Part shown: positions 35,577 to 48,099 of the stretch, in pieces
How positions within the stretch are numbered: position 1 is the stretch's first letter
How the letters are laid out: the number at the start of each line of letters is the position of its first letter
Source: Agroathelia rolfsii
Lineage: Eukaryota > Basidiomycota > Agaricomycetes > Amylocorticiales > Amylocorticiaceae
Assembly (NCBI GenBank): GCA_018343915.1
Contig: JABRWF010000003.1
Location: forward strand, 1,116,001 to 1,180,000
Reading direction: 5' to 3'
DNA length: 64,000 nucleotides
Notes under the pieces: generated by a model
The model's input: the letters and a program-made list of their open reading frames with translations, nothing else
The model's database searches: none
What the model was told of the DNA's origin: nothing
Program-made: the position numbers and the translations under genes

Positions 35577-36176
35577 TATCATAGATACACCCAGACTCTC
35601 CTAATCTTTCTTTATTTTTCTATATTTTTCTTGTATTTTTACAATTTTTCTTGGACTTTCTACACATTATTTATTCATAATGAACAGCCTAGGATAATTA
35701 GTTACAGAGTACTTAGTTATATAACTTGCCATCATTATACCTTTGTACCAGTATCTATTAGTAAACAGAGTCTAGACTCTTAATTAATCAGCTAATAATG
35801 CAATGATTGCACCATCATGCTTAGTTATCTATTTATACTATGTTTAGTATTCCTTTCTATTTCTATCTCTGCACACAAACCATTCTAGAAGTACATAGAC
35901 TACTCCTGAAATATATATAAGGACTCTGTAATACTCCCTAAAGGCCTTAGCTTTGATCTTTTGCCTTCAGGTGAGTAAATAAGTATGTACACCTCTCTTT
36001 ACCATTTACTAATATATTTGCCTTCAGGCTTATTATTCTAGCCCTCTCACCCTTGCCCTCCCTTTGTGCCTAGTTAGCCTAGGGGTTGTATAAGGACCTA
36101 AGTAAGCCAAAGAATAGGCTTTACTGTCTTCCTCCCCCTCTCTATATCAAGTCCCTTAATAAATCAGGGCAAAGTG
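35577..36176 (+). repeat. LTR6b: LTR6 copy, right edge uncertain
   Basis: It starts TATCATAGATACACCC where LTR6a has TGTCGTAGGTATACCC; the differences include TG-to-TA, CG-to-CA and GG-to-GA. It contains a TATATATAA box near 35912, the leader TTAGCTTTGAT and a predicted intron 35971-36027 (CAG/GTGAGT, TACTAAT at 36007-36013, TTGCCTTCAG). The true right end may extend into the next interval. Confidence 0.65.
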
Positions 36177-37069
36177 TGGCTTAGGGTTTCTACCCTCTAA
36201 GAAAGAATCTAAGTATCTCAGAGTGTTTATGTTAAGGGTACTCTTGACTAGACATAGACATTTGGGCTTGGTGTACCTACTTTGTCTTTGTACAATACTA
36301 AGGACATACACTTTAACAATTAAATCAAAGTACCTAAGAGATAACAATTTTCCCACATAGGTATACCCTATTCTATTGGAGGCCTGTAGGTACTCTCTTA
36401 TTATTCTTATTATTCACTCATTACTTAGATCATGCACTTGTGGGGATTCTCACTACTACCAAGTAAGGGAAAGGGGGAGGGGGAAAGAGCTAGGAGGGAT
36501 AAGCTAGGCCTAAGGTTAGAATACCCTGAAGGCAAAGATTTATATTAGTAATCTATGTTAATGAGATACAACCTTTATACTTGCCTAAAGGCAAAGAGGT
36601 CAAAGCTAAGCTTTTTAGAACAAGTTACATGCTACTTTAATACTACTACTAAATAGTCCATGTACAGCCTTGGTGGTCTGTATGTAGTCAGAAATAGAAG
36701 TAATGAAGATGGCAATACAAGGGAAGAATGTTTACCCTAGCTCTACTGGGTATTTGTATGGAACCTTATTTCTGGGGTGGTATCAGTAACCACTAGGAAT
36801 AGTTCAGGGATAGAAGGCTGTGCTTCCAAGGCTATGTGTAATAATGAAAAAGAAAATGTGCAGCCCTAAGATTACTTCTGTGGTGTGCGGCTTGGAATAT
36901 ATAAGGGCTAATCAGGTAACCACTGCACTGCCCACAGTTCATGCCCTAAAGGGTAATTTTTATAAGGAAAACAAGAAAATAAAGAGAAAATAAGATATTG
37001 GGAGAAATACTGGTCTAAAAAATACAAGTAAAATACGGAAAAATCCGCAAAAATGTCCTACTCATGATA
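36177..37069 (-). repeat. LTR7: LTR of a second Gypsy family (G2), approximate left edge
   Basis: It ends on the plus strand at CATGATA (37069), directly before G2 coding sequence. On the minus strand it has the leader CTTAGCTTTGACCTC, a predicted intron at 36536-36594 with a GC donor (GCAAGT), TACTAAT and TTTGCCTTCAG. Its architecture resembles LTR6 and LTR1. Confidence 0.55.
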
Positions 37070-37349
37070 TTACCCCCTTTCTAAGGAGATTTCCTCTAGA
37101 ACATCCCAAGTTCCCAAGTTCCTCCAATTTTTTCTACTAGTCCATCCATAAAGTTCTCAATAGGTTGGAAGGGTAGTTCCGCAAAGGCTGCAGCTAAGAG
37201 GTATTTAGGCACTTTGGGATTCTTCCAGTGGAATTCTTTAATTAGATGGAAGGTGTTGGCAATGTCTTATTCTGATTCCTAAGAGTCTTCTCCAGGGTAG
37301 CCTTTCCACTCCACAAGATATTCTAGTTTCTTAGTTCTTGGGCCTAGAA
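37070..37349 (-). pseudogene. Gypsy-2 chromodomain remnant
   Basis: On the minus strand a chromodomain reads KKLEYLVEWKGYPGEDS, then a TAG where Trp is expected, ESE, a second such TAG, and DIANTFHLIKEFHWKNP. It is clearly distinct from the G1 chromodomain (FLVTWKGYPGEQTW), so this is another chromovirus family. It is cut at TAGAA by LTR2d. Confidence 0.75.
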
Positions 37350-37441
37350 TATCATGAGATCCTCATAACTTAGCTAAACCTAACCAGACTAGCCTGGAAG
37401 GCTGGCAAAGGAACCATACTAATATCTTTATCCTCCCCTAG

Positions 37442-38395
37442 TGTTAAGAGCACACCTGACTCTTATCACTAGAACTCAACCAAAGTCCACAGAAACCCCT
37501 TGAAGGTATGGGGTAGACAGTAAGGCCTTTTTTACTCTTTCCAGGACTTGGAATACAGAGGTGTACACTTCTCTATGCCCTATCTCTACTCTCACTCAAA
37601 CTCAAGCTTTTCTATTACCAGGCTTTACTCTAAGTCTATAAGACTTTCAAGTGAGGTCTATAGTCAAGACATAAGTTTTCTTGTATATGCAGATAGGGAT
37701 TGAGGTATCTTAACCCTGGCCAACTAGGTGTAAAGCTTTGTTGGGTGCATACACTGAGCACAATGTGGTTTTGTATTACAGCTGTTGTAAATAGTCACCA
37801 CTGATAGGCTAGACCTGTCTTATACAAGCTCACAGAGGTAGCACTAAGCATACCTCGACTACAAGTAGCACTGAGTACACTTGCAACCTCCTAGCATGAA
37901 GCAGAGAGGATTTTTGGGAGGGGAGGGGAGAGAGATAGGCTCTGAAGACAAAGTTTTATTATGTTAATCAACTATTTAATACAAAGTACTACTATGCTTA
38001 CCTAAAGACAAAGAGAACAAATCTGGGGTCTTTAGGTAGAAATACTACAGGGTTATATACTAATTCTACCTGGTCTGTGCATCTGGTACCTGGTCTGTGT
38101 ACAGTAATGCTAAGTATAATGTAATATTGCACTATAATGAATCTATGATGATGTCATAGTCTAGACCTATGCTCTAGGCCTTGCTTACATAATATATTAT
38201 ATAACTAGTGGTCATATGATGGCTAGTCATATAATGACTGGTCACATGACCTGCTTAGTCATCAGAGTGCTTATGTAATGTTCACTTATATAATATACAT
38301 ATTATATACCAAAAAATTGAGAAAAATCAGGAAAAATTCGGAAAAATAATAAGAAATTCTAAATAAATTTATAGTACATAGATTAACTTGTAACA
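37442..38395 (-). repeat. LTR1l: 3' LTR of G1c
   Basis: 954 bp, TGTTAAGAG to CTTGTAACA on the plus strand; closely similar to the right LTR outside the nested insertion. Confidence 0.9.
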
Positions 38396-39990
38396 TTACC
38401 CCCTCCTTAGGGGCAATCTGCCTTAGGTTGCCATTCTATTTGATTGTCCCAGTTTTGGAATGGAAGAAGATTAAATAATGTAGTACTAATCTTTCTTGGA
38501 GCACTAGGATTGGACTTGTAGAATTCTCTAATTGCATCCTCTACATGTATATCTGATTCTCTGACCCATGTTTATTCTCCTGGGTATTCTTTCCATGTTA
38601 CTAGAAATTCTAGTTTTCCCTGCTGCATTCTTGAGTTAAGTACTTCTTCTATTTTGTACTCTTTTTCTCCTTCTACTTCTACTAGAGGTAAAGGCTTTTG
38701 GTGTCAATCCAAGGCATGATGTGGTTTTAGCAAGTGAACATGGAATACATTATGGATTTTGAGATTAGCTAAAAGGTCCAACTAATAGTTTAAGTTATTT
38801 AGCTTTTTCTCCACTTTATAGGGGCCAATCCATTTCTGACTTAACTTCTTGGATGGTCTATCAAGCTTCAAATTTTGTATATTTAGCCAAACTTCTTGTC
38901 CTTTTTCTAAATCCAGGAATATCTTTTTTCCTTTATTGTATAATTGTTCTATTTGTTTTTTTGCTAAGCCTAATGCTGCCTGTACCTCTTTTCATGCTTC
39001 CTTAGCATTTTTAATCCAGTTGAAGGCTCCTGGAGTTGGATTTGGAATGTCCCTTGCTTTCCAATTTGGAATATAGCCATAGGTTAATTCAAAAGCACTA
39101 GCATGTGTGCTCTCATTTTTCCTATTATTATATATAAATTCTGCATAAGGTAACAATTCTACCCAATTTGTTTGTCTGTGATTGCAAAAGATTCTTAAAT
39201 ATTGTTCTACTTCTTGATTAAGACACTTAGTCTATTTATCACTTTATGGATGATATGCAGTGGATAGAGCTGTTTTAATATGCAGACTAGCATGTATATC
39301 TTTTATTACTTAACTAGCAAACTGAGATCCTCAGTCCAATGTCTATGTTAATGGGGCACCATGTAATTTAAACATGTTTCTGATATATAGATCGACTACA
39401 TCCTTGGCTGATATATTTTTGTTGGTTGGTATAAAATGTACCAATTTAGTAAGCCTATCTACTACTACTAGAATTGAGTCAAACCCTTGTGACTTAGGTA
39501 GTTTGACTATTAAGTCTGAGGTAACGTATTCCCATGGTTTTCCTGGTACTAGTAAGGGTTGGAGGAGTCTAGGTAATACTTGTTGGCTTGGCTTATTTGC
39601 TTGACAGAGTAAGCAAGAGTCTATATATTGGTTTATTTCTTTTGTCATGTTAATCTAATAGTAGTTTCTGCTAATAAGTTCTAAGGTTTTTATATGACCA
39701 GGATGACTAGCAAGGGCTGAATCATGGTACTTAGCCATAATTTTTTCTTTGAGTTCCTTTTTTGGGGGCACAAAAACCTTTTCTCTGTATAAAACCAATC
39801 TATCCTCTGTTTCCTAATCCTGCAATCCTAGTGTAATCTATTGTAGGCCAATCTTGACAATTTGATAGAGGGATTCCAGTAACTTGGTGCTCTCCTTTCT
39901 AATTTCTGCCAAGATCTCCTTTTTACCTTTAACTAGTATCTGTCCTCTCTTAGCAGCCATTACTTTGAAGTAGGAGGGTTAGAGTATAGT
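38396..39990 (-). pseudogene. pol: G1c integrase and chromodomain
   Basis: A minus-strand open piece at 39343-39648 holds the integrase zinc/core region (CLLCQANKPSQQ, WEYVTSDLIVKLP). The chromodomain lies at about 38396-38640. Stops elsewhere. Confidence 0.75.
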
Positions 39991-41500
39991 GAAATTGAGG
40001 TTATCCTAGAAATCTTTGGTATAGAAATCCAGTCTTCTGGACAGGGCATCAGCTTGTCCATTGGTTGATCCTTTTTTGTAACATAATACAAAATTATATT
40101 CTTGCAGGATCTGATACCAATGCACTTATTGATGGCTCAGGTGTTAACTTGTTGCTCAATATTCCAAATTTTTGTAATCTGACCAGATCTCCACCGGTTT
40201 AGGTAACCCAATAATATAGTGGCGCCATTCTTCTAGTGCTTGAATAATTACAAGCATTTCCTTATCCTAGATGTTATAATTTCTTTGTGCATTATCCATA
40301 GATTTAGAATGGAAGGCAATAGGGTACCATTCACCATCATCCTGCAACTGGGAGAATACTCCTCCTGTTGCATATCCTGAGGCATCAGTTTCAATCTGAC
40401 TTTCTCACTGGCAATTATAGATAGCTAATACTGGGGTAGTAGTAAAAGCCTTCTTGAGATAGTCAAATGATTCTTGTTCCTCTTTTTCCCATTTCCAAGT
40501 GCCTTTGCTAGTTAATTTATCTAGGGGTTTAGTAATCTTGCTGAACCCTTTGATAAATCTTTGGTAATAGTTGGCTAGACCTCTGAACTTCTGAACATCC
40601 TTGACTGTTGTAGAGATTGGCCAGTCAAGAATAGCTTGGACTTTTTCATTGGTTATTTATACATAATTGTAGCCAATTATTATACCTAGGAATTCCACCT
40701 CAGAAACTTCAAATAGGTATTTTTCCAAATTAGCAAAAAGATTGTTTTCTGCTAATCTCTTAAGTACTTCATGCACTAAATGCTGGTGTTCTTCTGAGCT
40801 GGCTATGGTGATTATAATGTCATCAATATAGACATACACTAATCCTTATACAATTAGGTCTGTAAATATTTTATCCATTATAGCTTGGAAGGTGGTCAGG
40901 GTATTGCATAAACCAAAGGTCATTACAAGGGGTTCAAACAGTCCTTGAGGGGTTATGAAGGCTGCTCATTCTTGGTGTTCTTCTTTAATTAAGACATTAT
41001 TATATCCCTACCATAAGTCTAATTTGGTAAACACTTTTGTTTGAGAGAGTCCATCTATAATAGAGGAGATTAGAGGAAGTGGGTAGGAGTTTTTTATTGT
41101 GATATTATTGAGTTGATGATAATCTACTATAGGCCTGAGTTTTCCATTCTTTTTTGGAATAAAGAAAAATAGAGAGGTATAAGGGCTTTGCAATTTTCTT
41201 ATATATCCTTTGGCCAAGTTTTCCTCCAAATATACGTCTAATTCTTTCAACTCTAGGATTAATAATGGATATACCTTAGCCCTCTTTATTTCAGCTCCCT
41301 CTACTAACTCTATTTTATGGTTATAGGTTTTGCTAGTAGGGAATTATTGGGACTCCGCTTTGGAGAAGACTTTGGTATATTTTTGGTATTGAGGCAGTAA
41401 ACCCAAGGTTGCTGCCAATAATGGAGGGGAGTCCTCATCTTTTATGATTTTATTTATCTTTTTGTATTCCTCATTTTTTAATAAATTATTCATTAGAGTA
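39991..41500 (-). pseudogene. pol: G1c reverse transcriptase and RNase H
   Basis: Minus-strand pieces 41008-41250 (IPKKNGKLRPIVDYHQLNN) and 40657-40839 (palm with YIDD). RNase H is at about 40060-40450. Interrupted by stops. Confidence 0.75.
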
Positions 41501-43476
41501 ATATACCCTTTTTTCTAGTTAATAAGAGGATTTTCTAGTCGTAACCAATCAATACCTAGGATTACATCCTCTGTACCAATATCTACTACTGAGAAAACTA
41601 GCCTTTGACGTTCTGTACCTATCTGGGTTAGAAGTATGATATATTCTAAAATGAATCCAATTGCATTAGGTGAATTGTCAATATTGTACAGAGGAATTGG
41701 TTTTTATAATTTTAGTGTTTTTATCTTATTTTTGTCTATAAATTTTTTATTAATAAAAGTGGAGGAAGCTCTAGAATTAATTATTGCAGAAATAGAAATA
41801 GTGGAAAAATATCTATGGAACATAAAAGGAATTTTCAGGTGTTGTCCATTCATACCTTGTACAGATGAAGAGGAAATTGAGAATGAAGAAGAAATAGAGA
41901 AAGAAGAAATTTTATTTTGTATATATTGGTCAGAAGCATTGGCCTTATACTCTGACCATTCTAAAAACCCAACTTGTCTTCAAGGGCCACAATCATCTGA
42001 CCCTGTTCTTGCAGCATATTGAGTATGTCTTGTTGCATCATAGTGGACAAATTCTGGCTGTCTATTGCTGGTGTTGGTATTGGTGTTGTTGATGAAGCCA
42101 CAGCCACCTTTTAGAATGGGTTATTAATTTTAACCCTGTCTACTTTGGGGCTTTGACAATCCCATGCAATATGTCCCTTTTTCTAATAGTTATAATATAC
42201 AATGTTGTTTTGTTAGAAGGGGTTATTGGATGTTATAGTAGGTTGATTTTGCATTATAGCTACTTACAATAGGGAGGACTGCTGAGTAGATCCTGTACTC
42301 ACAAATAGGTTTTTTGATGGCTTGGGTTTCCCTCTCAAGATAGTTGCTGAAATATCTATAGCATCTAGATCACTTTGTTAGAGATCTATCTGTAGATTAT
42401 TGTTGTATCAATATCTCCAATTGGACAACATTTCCTCCTTCATGAGATTGACTTTGGCATTGTGTGCCATGCTCATAAGGAGTTGGAGGGTGGATGTATC
42501 CCTATCCCAACCTGTGATGATACGTCTGAATTTGATGTTTATCCTTTCTAGGTACTTCTCCCTTAGATCATCATTTAATAACCCAGTTCTTCTCCCTAAT
42601 AGCATAAATGCTATTCCAAAGTTTCAAGTAGAGGTAGACCCTTGTCTAAGGTTTTGCAGCTGATCTCTTACTGCAATTTTCTCATCAAAGGCTCCAAACA
42701 ATGTCTTGAAACTTCTTAAGATCTCCATAAATGTTACTAGGCCTTCTGCCCTTTGACCTTCCCCTGTATGTTGGATTTCATCATACTACAGACTTAACTA
42801 TCCAGTTGCTCTATCTACCATTAATCCTAAGAGGTATTTGACTTTTTCTTCCTCTGTTACATATACTCTAGGATTAAGTTCTAGGTAAGCTTGGAACTTC
42901 TGGACAAATGGATGGAAGTTAATCCATTGTCCATTAAAGGTAGATAGTGGATGACCAATCTCTTTTGGTTTTACCTGTGATCCTTGTTGATTCTGGATCT
43001 ACTGTATCATAGTGGTTTGATTTGCCATTAGTATTTATAGTAGGTCTTTATTGGTAATAGGGAAAGGGGGTTGGAGTTGTTCAGCTATGGGTAATTATGC
43101 TTGTAGGGTAAAAGGGATAGGAAGGGCGGATACTTGTGCAAAGGGAAATAGAGGTAGGAAAGTGGGGTTTTCTTTATTGGAGGATTCGTACTCTTCTAAA
43201 GAGGTATCTTTGCCACTTTCTTCCTCTGGGGTTCAACTAGGGTTATAGTCTAGGTGTGAAATAGTGGGCAAGCTCAATAGTAATTACTGGAGGCTCCTAA
43301 AGTGATTTATATAAATGGATAAAAGTGTTTTTTGCCCTTTGAGCTAGGCCTAATTCTACTAAAATATTTACTTATTCTGGGCTACTTGTAGCAACTAGAG
43401 TCTTTTTTGTCTATCTACTTGAGTAATATTCCCTTTAATAGCTTGAAAAGACTAATGCAACCATGGATACTAATAC
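41501..43476 (-). pseudogene. gag: G1c protease and gag
   Basis: Protease region at about 41640-41900 with decayed active site. Gag piece 42408-42605 (GLLNDDLREKYLERINIK). A zinc-knuckle remnant lies near 42120-42200. The N-terminal proline-rich part is at about 43030-43250, upstream of which LTR3c interrupts the leader. Confidence 0.7.
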
Positions 43477-44077
43477 TGTTAAGTCTTGAATGGACAGAGA
43501 TAGTAGAAAAGGGAAGGGGCGGAGCAGAACGGAAGCGGAGATGGAGTGAACAGGAGTAGAGATGGGAGAGTGGATAGGAAAGGAGAGGGGTGACTAGACT
43601 TGGCCAAGACATATGTATCAGGCCCTTGCCTAGTTGCGGTCCGGGACAGGAGTCAGACAGGAGAAGGAGAACTAAGTTGATTTCCAAACTGAGGTAGCTA
43701 GGTACATGCTAGGTCAGTATAAATACTATAGTAGCAGGAGGATACCAAGAGGAATAGAAATGAAGTGAGATAGAGAGTGGGAAATGGAATATGGGGCGCA
43801 AATGGGCCGAAACTATCTATGTGAATAAGGGTACCAGAACGTGTAGGGAAAATGATGGGAAAACAGGATATGTGAGAAGAGGAAAAGACTCCAGGACTCT
43901 GGTCGGGCGCTAAGCAAGGGGTCGCTGGTTCCAACGCCTGAATCGCAGAGGGCAGAGAACAGAAGTTGAGAGCCGGAGAGGTGTCTTTAGTTGTTGGATG
44001 GTAGTGGGCGAGGGTGAGTGGGGACATGTTGAAAATGTTGGAGTGGGAGCCACTTGTGCGTGGAGGGGGTCGTGACA
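43477..44077 (+). mobile_element. LTR3c: solo LTR with TSD AATAC
   Basis: 601 bp, TGTTAAGTCTTG to GTCGTGACA, flanked by AATAC at 43472-43476 and 44078-44082. CpG-rich compared with surrounding DNA, so probably one of the younger insertions. Confidence 0.9.
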
Positions 44078-44264
44078 AATACTACTTACAAGCTGGCCAA
44101 GAATACTCCTAAAACAAGGAATGTACAAAGATGAAAACTACTACTTTTATATGTAGAATAACTGTAGTAGTCTACTAAAGTTTTTACAGTAATTGCTTTT
44201 TGCTCAAAATAATGTGGCTTACTACACCACCTCTAGTGCATGGAGTGACTAGTACAGAAAAGGG

Positions 44265-44277
44265 AGATTTGCTCTAA
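44265..44277 (-). promoter_or_regulatory. self-complementary primer-binding tract of G1c
   Basis: The minus strand reads TTAGAGCAAATCT directly after the LTR end; 10 of 11 bases match the complement of the leader tract, and the eleventh can form a G-U pair. Confidence 0.65.
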
Positions 44278-46117
44278 TATCAAGAGTACACCTAACTCTT
44301 GTTACCAGAACTCAACCAAAGTCTACAGAAACCCCTCAAAGGTACAGAGTAGGCAGTAAGGCCTTTTTTACTCTTCCTAGGACTTGGGATGCAGGGGTGT
44401 ATACTTCTCTATGCCCTGTCTCTACTCTTACTCAAACTCAAGCTTTTCTATTACCAGGCTTTACTCCAAGTCTATAAGACTTTCAAGCAAGGTCTATAGT
44501 CAAGATATATCATGGGATACTCATAACTCAACCAACATAACCCTAAGATGCCTAGCCTAGAAGGGCCAGAAACAAATAGGGGGGGTACAACTGATATCTT
44601 TAAGCTCCTCTAGCAGGGAGGTGCAACTTATGTTTAAAGATCTAGAGGCAAGGTCTCCCACTGTTTCATAGAGGCTTCCATGCAATATACAATCACTGGT
44701 ATTCTTAAAGTCCTTTGCTAGGTAGGACATGCTATCTTCAGCCTTGATATAATTCTTTATACTCCCTCATCCTAGAAGTCCATGTTCACACATCCTGGTG
44801 ACACATGCATAGCTTTACTTAGTTTTATACTTCCTTAGAGTATGGAGTCACAGCATATCCCCTTAACCTTGGGGTCCAGGTATAATAATAAAGATGATGA
44901 TAGGGGGGGGGGTAAAACATACAAGAAAGAGAGTGGGGGAAGGAACTTTAGGTGTGAGTGAGAGTGACACAGAAAGCAAAAGGTGGTCAAGCTAAATTGC
45001 AAAGGTCTCAAGGGCAGGCCTCTATATACTGTTTACAAGTACTCTAAGAATAGTTCTTAACTCTACATCAAGGGAAATAGAAGTAAGGAAAGAAAAAGGA
45101 TCAGAGGAGTTAGAACAAAAGTACAGTATAGGAAGAAATCAAAGATGAAAGAAGCATCAAAGATGGGAGAAGCAAATCAATGATGTACATCAGAAGATTT
45201 AGAAGTATACCCAAATGAAGTACAGTACTATATAAACAATGCAATAAGAAACCAAAAATAAAGAAATAAAGCCTATACACTCAAATCAAAAGATAAAAAG
45301 TCAAGAAAAATAGTAGAAAATAGAGAAAAATTAGGGGAACAAAATAATTATGGGATCAACCCATGACAAGACACAAGTTTTCTTGTGTATGCAGATAGGG
45401 ATTGAGGTATCTTAACCCTAGCCAACTAGATGTAAAGCTTTGTTGGGTGTGTGCACTGAGCATAATGTGGTTTTGTATTACAGCTGTTGCAAATGGTCAC
45501 CACTAATAGGCTAGACCTATCTTATGCAAGCTCACAGAGGTAGCACTAAGCATACCTCGACTACAAGTAGTACTAAGTATACTTACAACCTCCTAGTACA
45601 AAGCAGAGAGGATTTTTGGGAGGGGAGGAGAGAGAGATAGGCTCTGAAGACAAAGTTTTATTATGTTAGTCAACTATTTAATACAAAGCACTACTGTGCT
45701 TACCTGAAGACAAAGAGAACAAATCTGGGGTCTTTAGGTAGAGATACTACAGGGTTATATACTAATTCTACCTAGTCTGTGCACTTGGTACCTGGTCTGT
45801 ACACCTGGTACCTGGTTTGTGTATGGTAATGCTAAGTATAATGTGATATTGCACTATAATGAATCTATAATAATGTCATAGTCTAGACCTATACTCTAGG
45901 CCTTGCTTACATAATATGTTATATGACTAGTAGTCACATAATAGCCAGTTATATAATGACTGGTCACATGACTTGCTTAGTCATCAGAGTGCTTATATAA
46001 TGTCCACTTATATAATATACATATTATATACCAAAAAATTGAGAAAAATCAGGGAAAATTTGGAAAAATAATAAGAAATTCTAAATAAATTTATAGTATA
46101 TAGATCAACTTGTAACA
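44278..46117 (-). repeat. LTR1: 5' LTR of G1c, split by LTR2c
   Basis: TATCAAGAG to TTGTAACA with LTR2c inside. It carries a short tandem duplication near 45780-45815 (CCTGGTCTGT repeated) absent from other LTR1 copies. Confidence 0.85.
44508..45368 (-). mobile_element. LTR2c: solo LTR with TSD AGATA/AGACA
   Basis: 861 bp, the same as LTR2a, from TATCATGGG to CCCATGACA. Flanks AGATA (44503-44507) and AGACA (45369-45373) differ by one C/T change. Confidence 0.9.
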
Positions 46118-47098
46118 CCTAGCTGGGAGGTGCTATCTATGTTTTAAGACCTAAATGCAAGGTCTCCCACAAGTAAGGTCACTTTCCCAAGCAACACTCA
46201 ACAATCTAGCATCTTTACAGTCCCTTAACTAGATGGGACTTATTTATATCCCCTTAACCTTGGGGTCCAGATATATTATGATAGTGGAAAGAGTGATAAA
46301 ACACACAAAAGAGAGAGTAGGGATAAGTGTGAGTGAGCACCACTAAGGAACAAAGCATAGTATAGCTTATATAGGTTGCTAACTAGCACACTCCTCTTAC
46401 AAGCTTATATAGGTAGCTACAAGAGAAGAAGCCTAAAGAGACTAAGACAGAGTACTAAACACAAAGCAAAGCACTAAGGTAGACAAGTAATAAGGGCAGA
46501 GACAAAGATAAAGTAGTCAAGCTGGATTGCAAAGGCCCTAAGGGCAGGCCTTTATATACTAGTTACAAGTATTCTAAGAATAGTCCTTAACTCCACATTA
46601 AGGGAAATAGAAGAAAGGAAAGGAAAAGGATCAATGGAGTTAGAACAGAAGTATAGTATGAGAAAAGATCAAAGATGAAAGAAGCATCAATGATTAAAGA
46701 AGGAAATCAATGATGTACATCAAAAGATCTAGAATCATATCTAAATGTAACATAGTACCATATAAATAATACAATAAGAAACTAGAAAATAAAGAAGTAT
46801 ATCCTGTATACTCAAATCAAAAGATAAAAACATAAGAAAAATAGGGAAAAATAAGGAAAAATTAGAGGCATACTGCCAACCCATAGAAATATATCTGTTT
46901 ACACAGAAAATATATTAGCCATCCTACAATAGCATGTCTGCCATCTTATAATATAGAAAAAGTAGTTATTTCTAAAATTAAATCTTTATCACTTATAATA
47001 TTTTATGTACAGCTTCCTAGCTAGGCCTCAATTTCTTTATTAATAGTATTTATTCCCCTCTTACCCCTGGTCCATGCAAAGCATGGATTACTACTAGT

Positions 47099-47890
47099 AG
47101 TTTATATATGACACATGATAATACATTAGTCAGGATGAATTTTCAAGAGGGACACCACTTCTAAAGCAGTCTAACAAGATACAGGTGATTTATTCTAATA
47201 TTTTTCCATAATATTCAATATAGAATTATCATGCTTGAATAAAACTTCATCAAGTAATTACTTAGGCCCTTTTAGGTGTTGGAAAACTGGATTATATCTG
47301 CAAAAATCTAAGAGTAAAAAAAAGAAGAAAATGTTTTACTTAGAGACTATCTCTAATACTGTGTAACATCTAAGTAGGGATGTTACTAGAGATAAGTTAC
47401 ATAAGAGAGAGAACTAGTATAAAATTTTAATTGCTTGTTCTATCCAACTATATATATACTCTATATTTATACCTATCCTGATATACTAAATAATGAGAAT
47501 TACAAGTATACAAATATAACTAAGTCAACTGTGGAATATAACTATATCCTAAGTAGAATGGAATACTGTTACATGCTAATTAAGTGGAATATAATGCTGT
47601 TGTATACTAATACTACTAATGAAATAAAGAAATATATGATGTAACGTATGTCACCTTACAATCTGTGCTGGAGAGTCTCAATCTATTACATACTAGCTTG
47701 ATAGTAATTACCTTATAACAGACAAATAACTACAGTATAAATACATTCTGTTAAGTATTTATAGGGTTTGCATAGCATGGTTACTTCAAGCAAGTTGCAT
47801 ACTAACTTGCCTAAGTACTAAACCAGCTTTTATATCTTTCCTATTTTGACCCTACTGAATATTAAACACACTCAACATTAAATATTAATT
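47099..47890. repeat. decayed duplicate (copy B) of 57785-58250
   Basis: Colinear with the segment at about 57785-58250 (for example AAACCAGCTTTTATA, GGATTATATCTGCAAAAATC). Differences are dominated by C-to-T and G-to-A. An extra stretch of about 330 bp at about 47350-47690, absent from copy A, starts near TGTAACATC and ends near CCTTACA, so it may be another small LTR; its ends are unsure. The duplicated part corresponds to a possible minus-strand coding exon in copy A. Confidence 0.8.
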
Positions 47891-48099
47891 ATTTAGAAAT
47901 AGAGAACATTGAAAGTAGGGAATCTAGCAACACCCATAACCACAATAGTATAATTTCCTTTATAAAGCTGAGTCACCAACTTGGCATCTAGTCATGAAGG
48001 GGATAACCTAAAATTATGCTCAATCTTATTCCCTGTTAGGAACTTACAAAGTATAACCAGGGGAATTTTGAAGCAGCTCTAGTACTTCAAGTAATGAAA

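Larger units (their letters stand above)
37442..46117 (-). mobile_element. G1c: complete nested Ty3/Gypsy chromovirus with TSD CCTAG
   Basis: The only element here with both LTRs and a perfect TSD (CCTAG at 37437-37441 and 46118-46122). Left LTR 37442-38395, internal 38396-44277, right LTR 44278-46117. The right LTR is split by a solo LTR2c, and the leader holds a solo LTR3c. It inserted in minus orientation into solo LTR2d. All genes carry stops. Confidence 0.9.
37350..46953 (-). mobile_element. LTR2d: solo LTR with TSD TAGAA, split by G1c
   Basis: Pieces 37350-37441 and 46123-46953 total 923 bp, the same as LTR2b. Outer flanks TAGAA at 37345-37349 and 46954-46958. The whole G1c element lies between the pieces. 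Confidence 0.9.

Noticed and set aside
47435..47644. 69-codon Tyr/Ile-rich plus-strand frame
   Set aside because: Lies in the AT-rich insertion within duplicate B; composition explains it.
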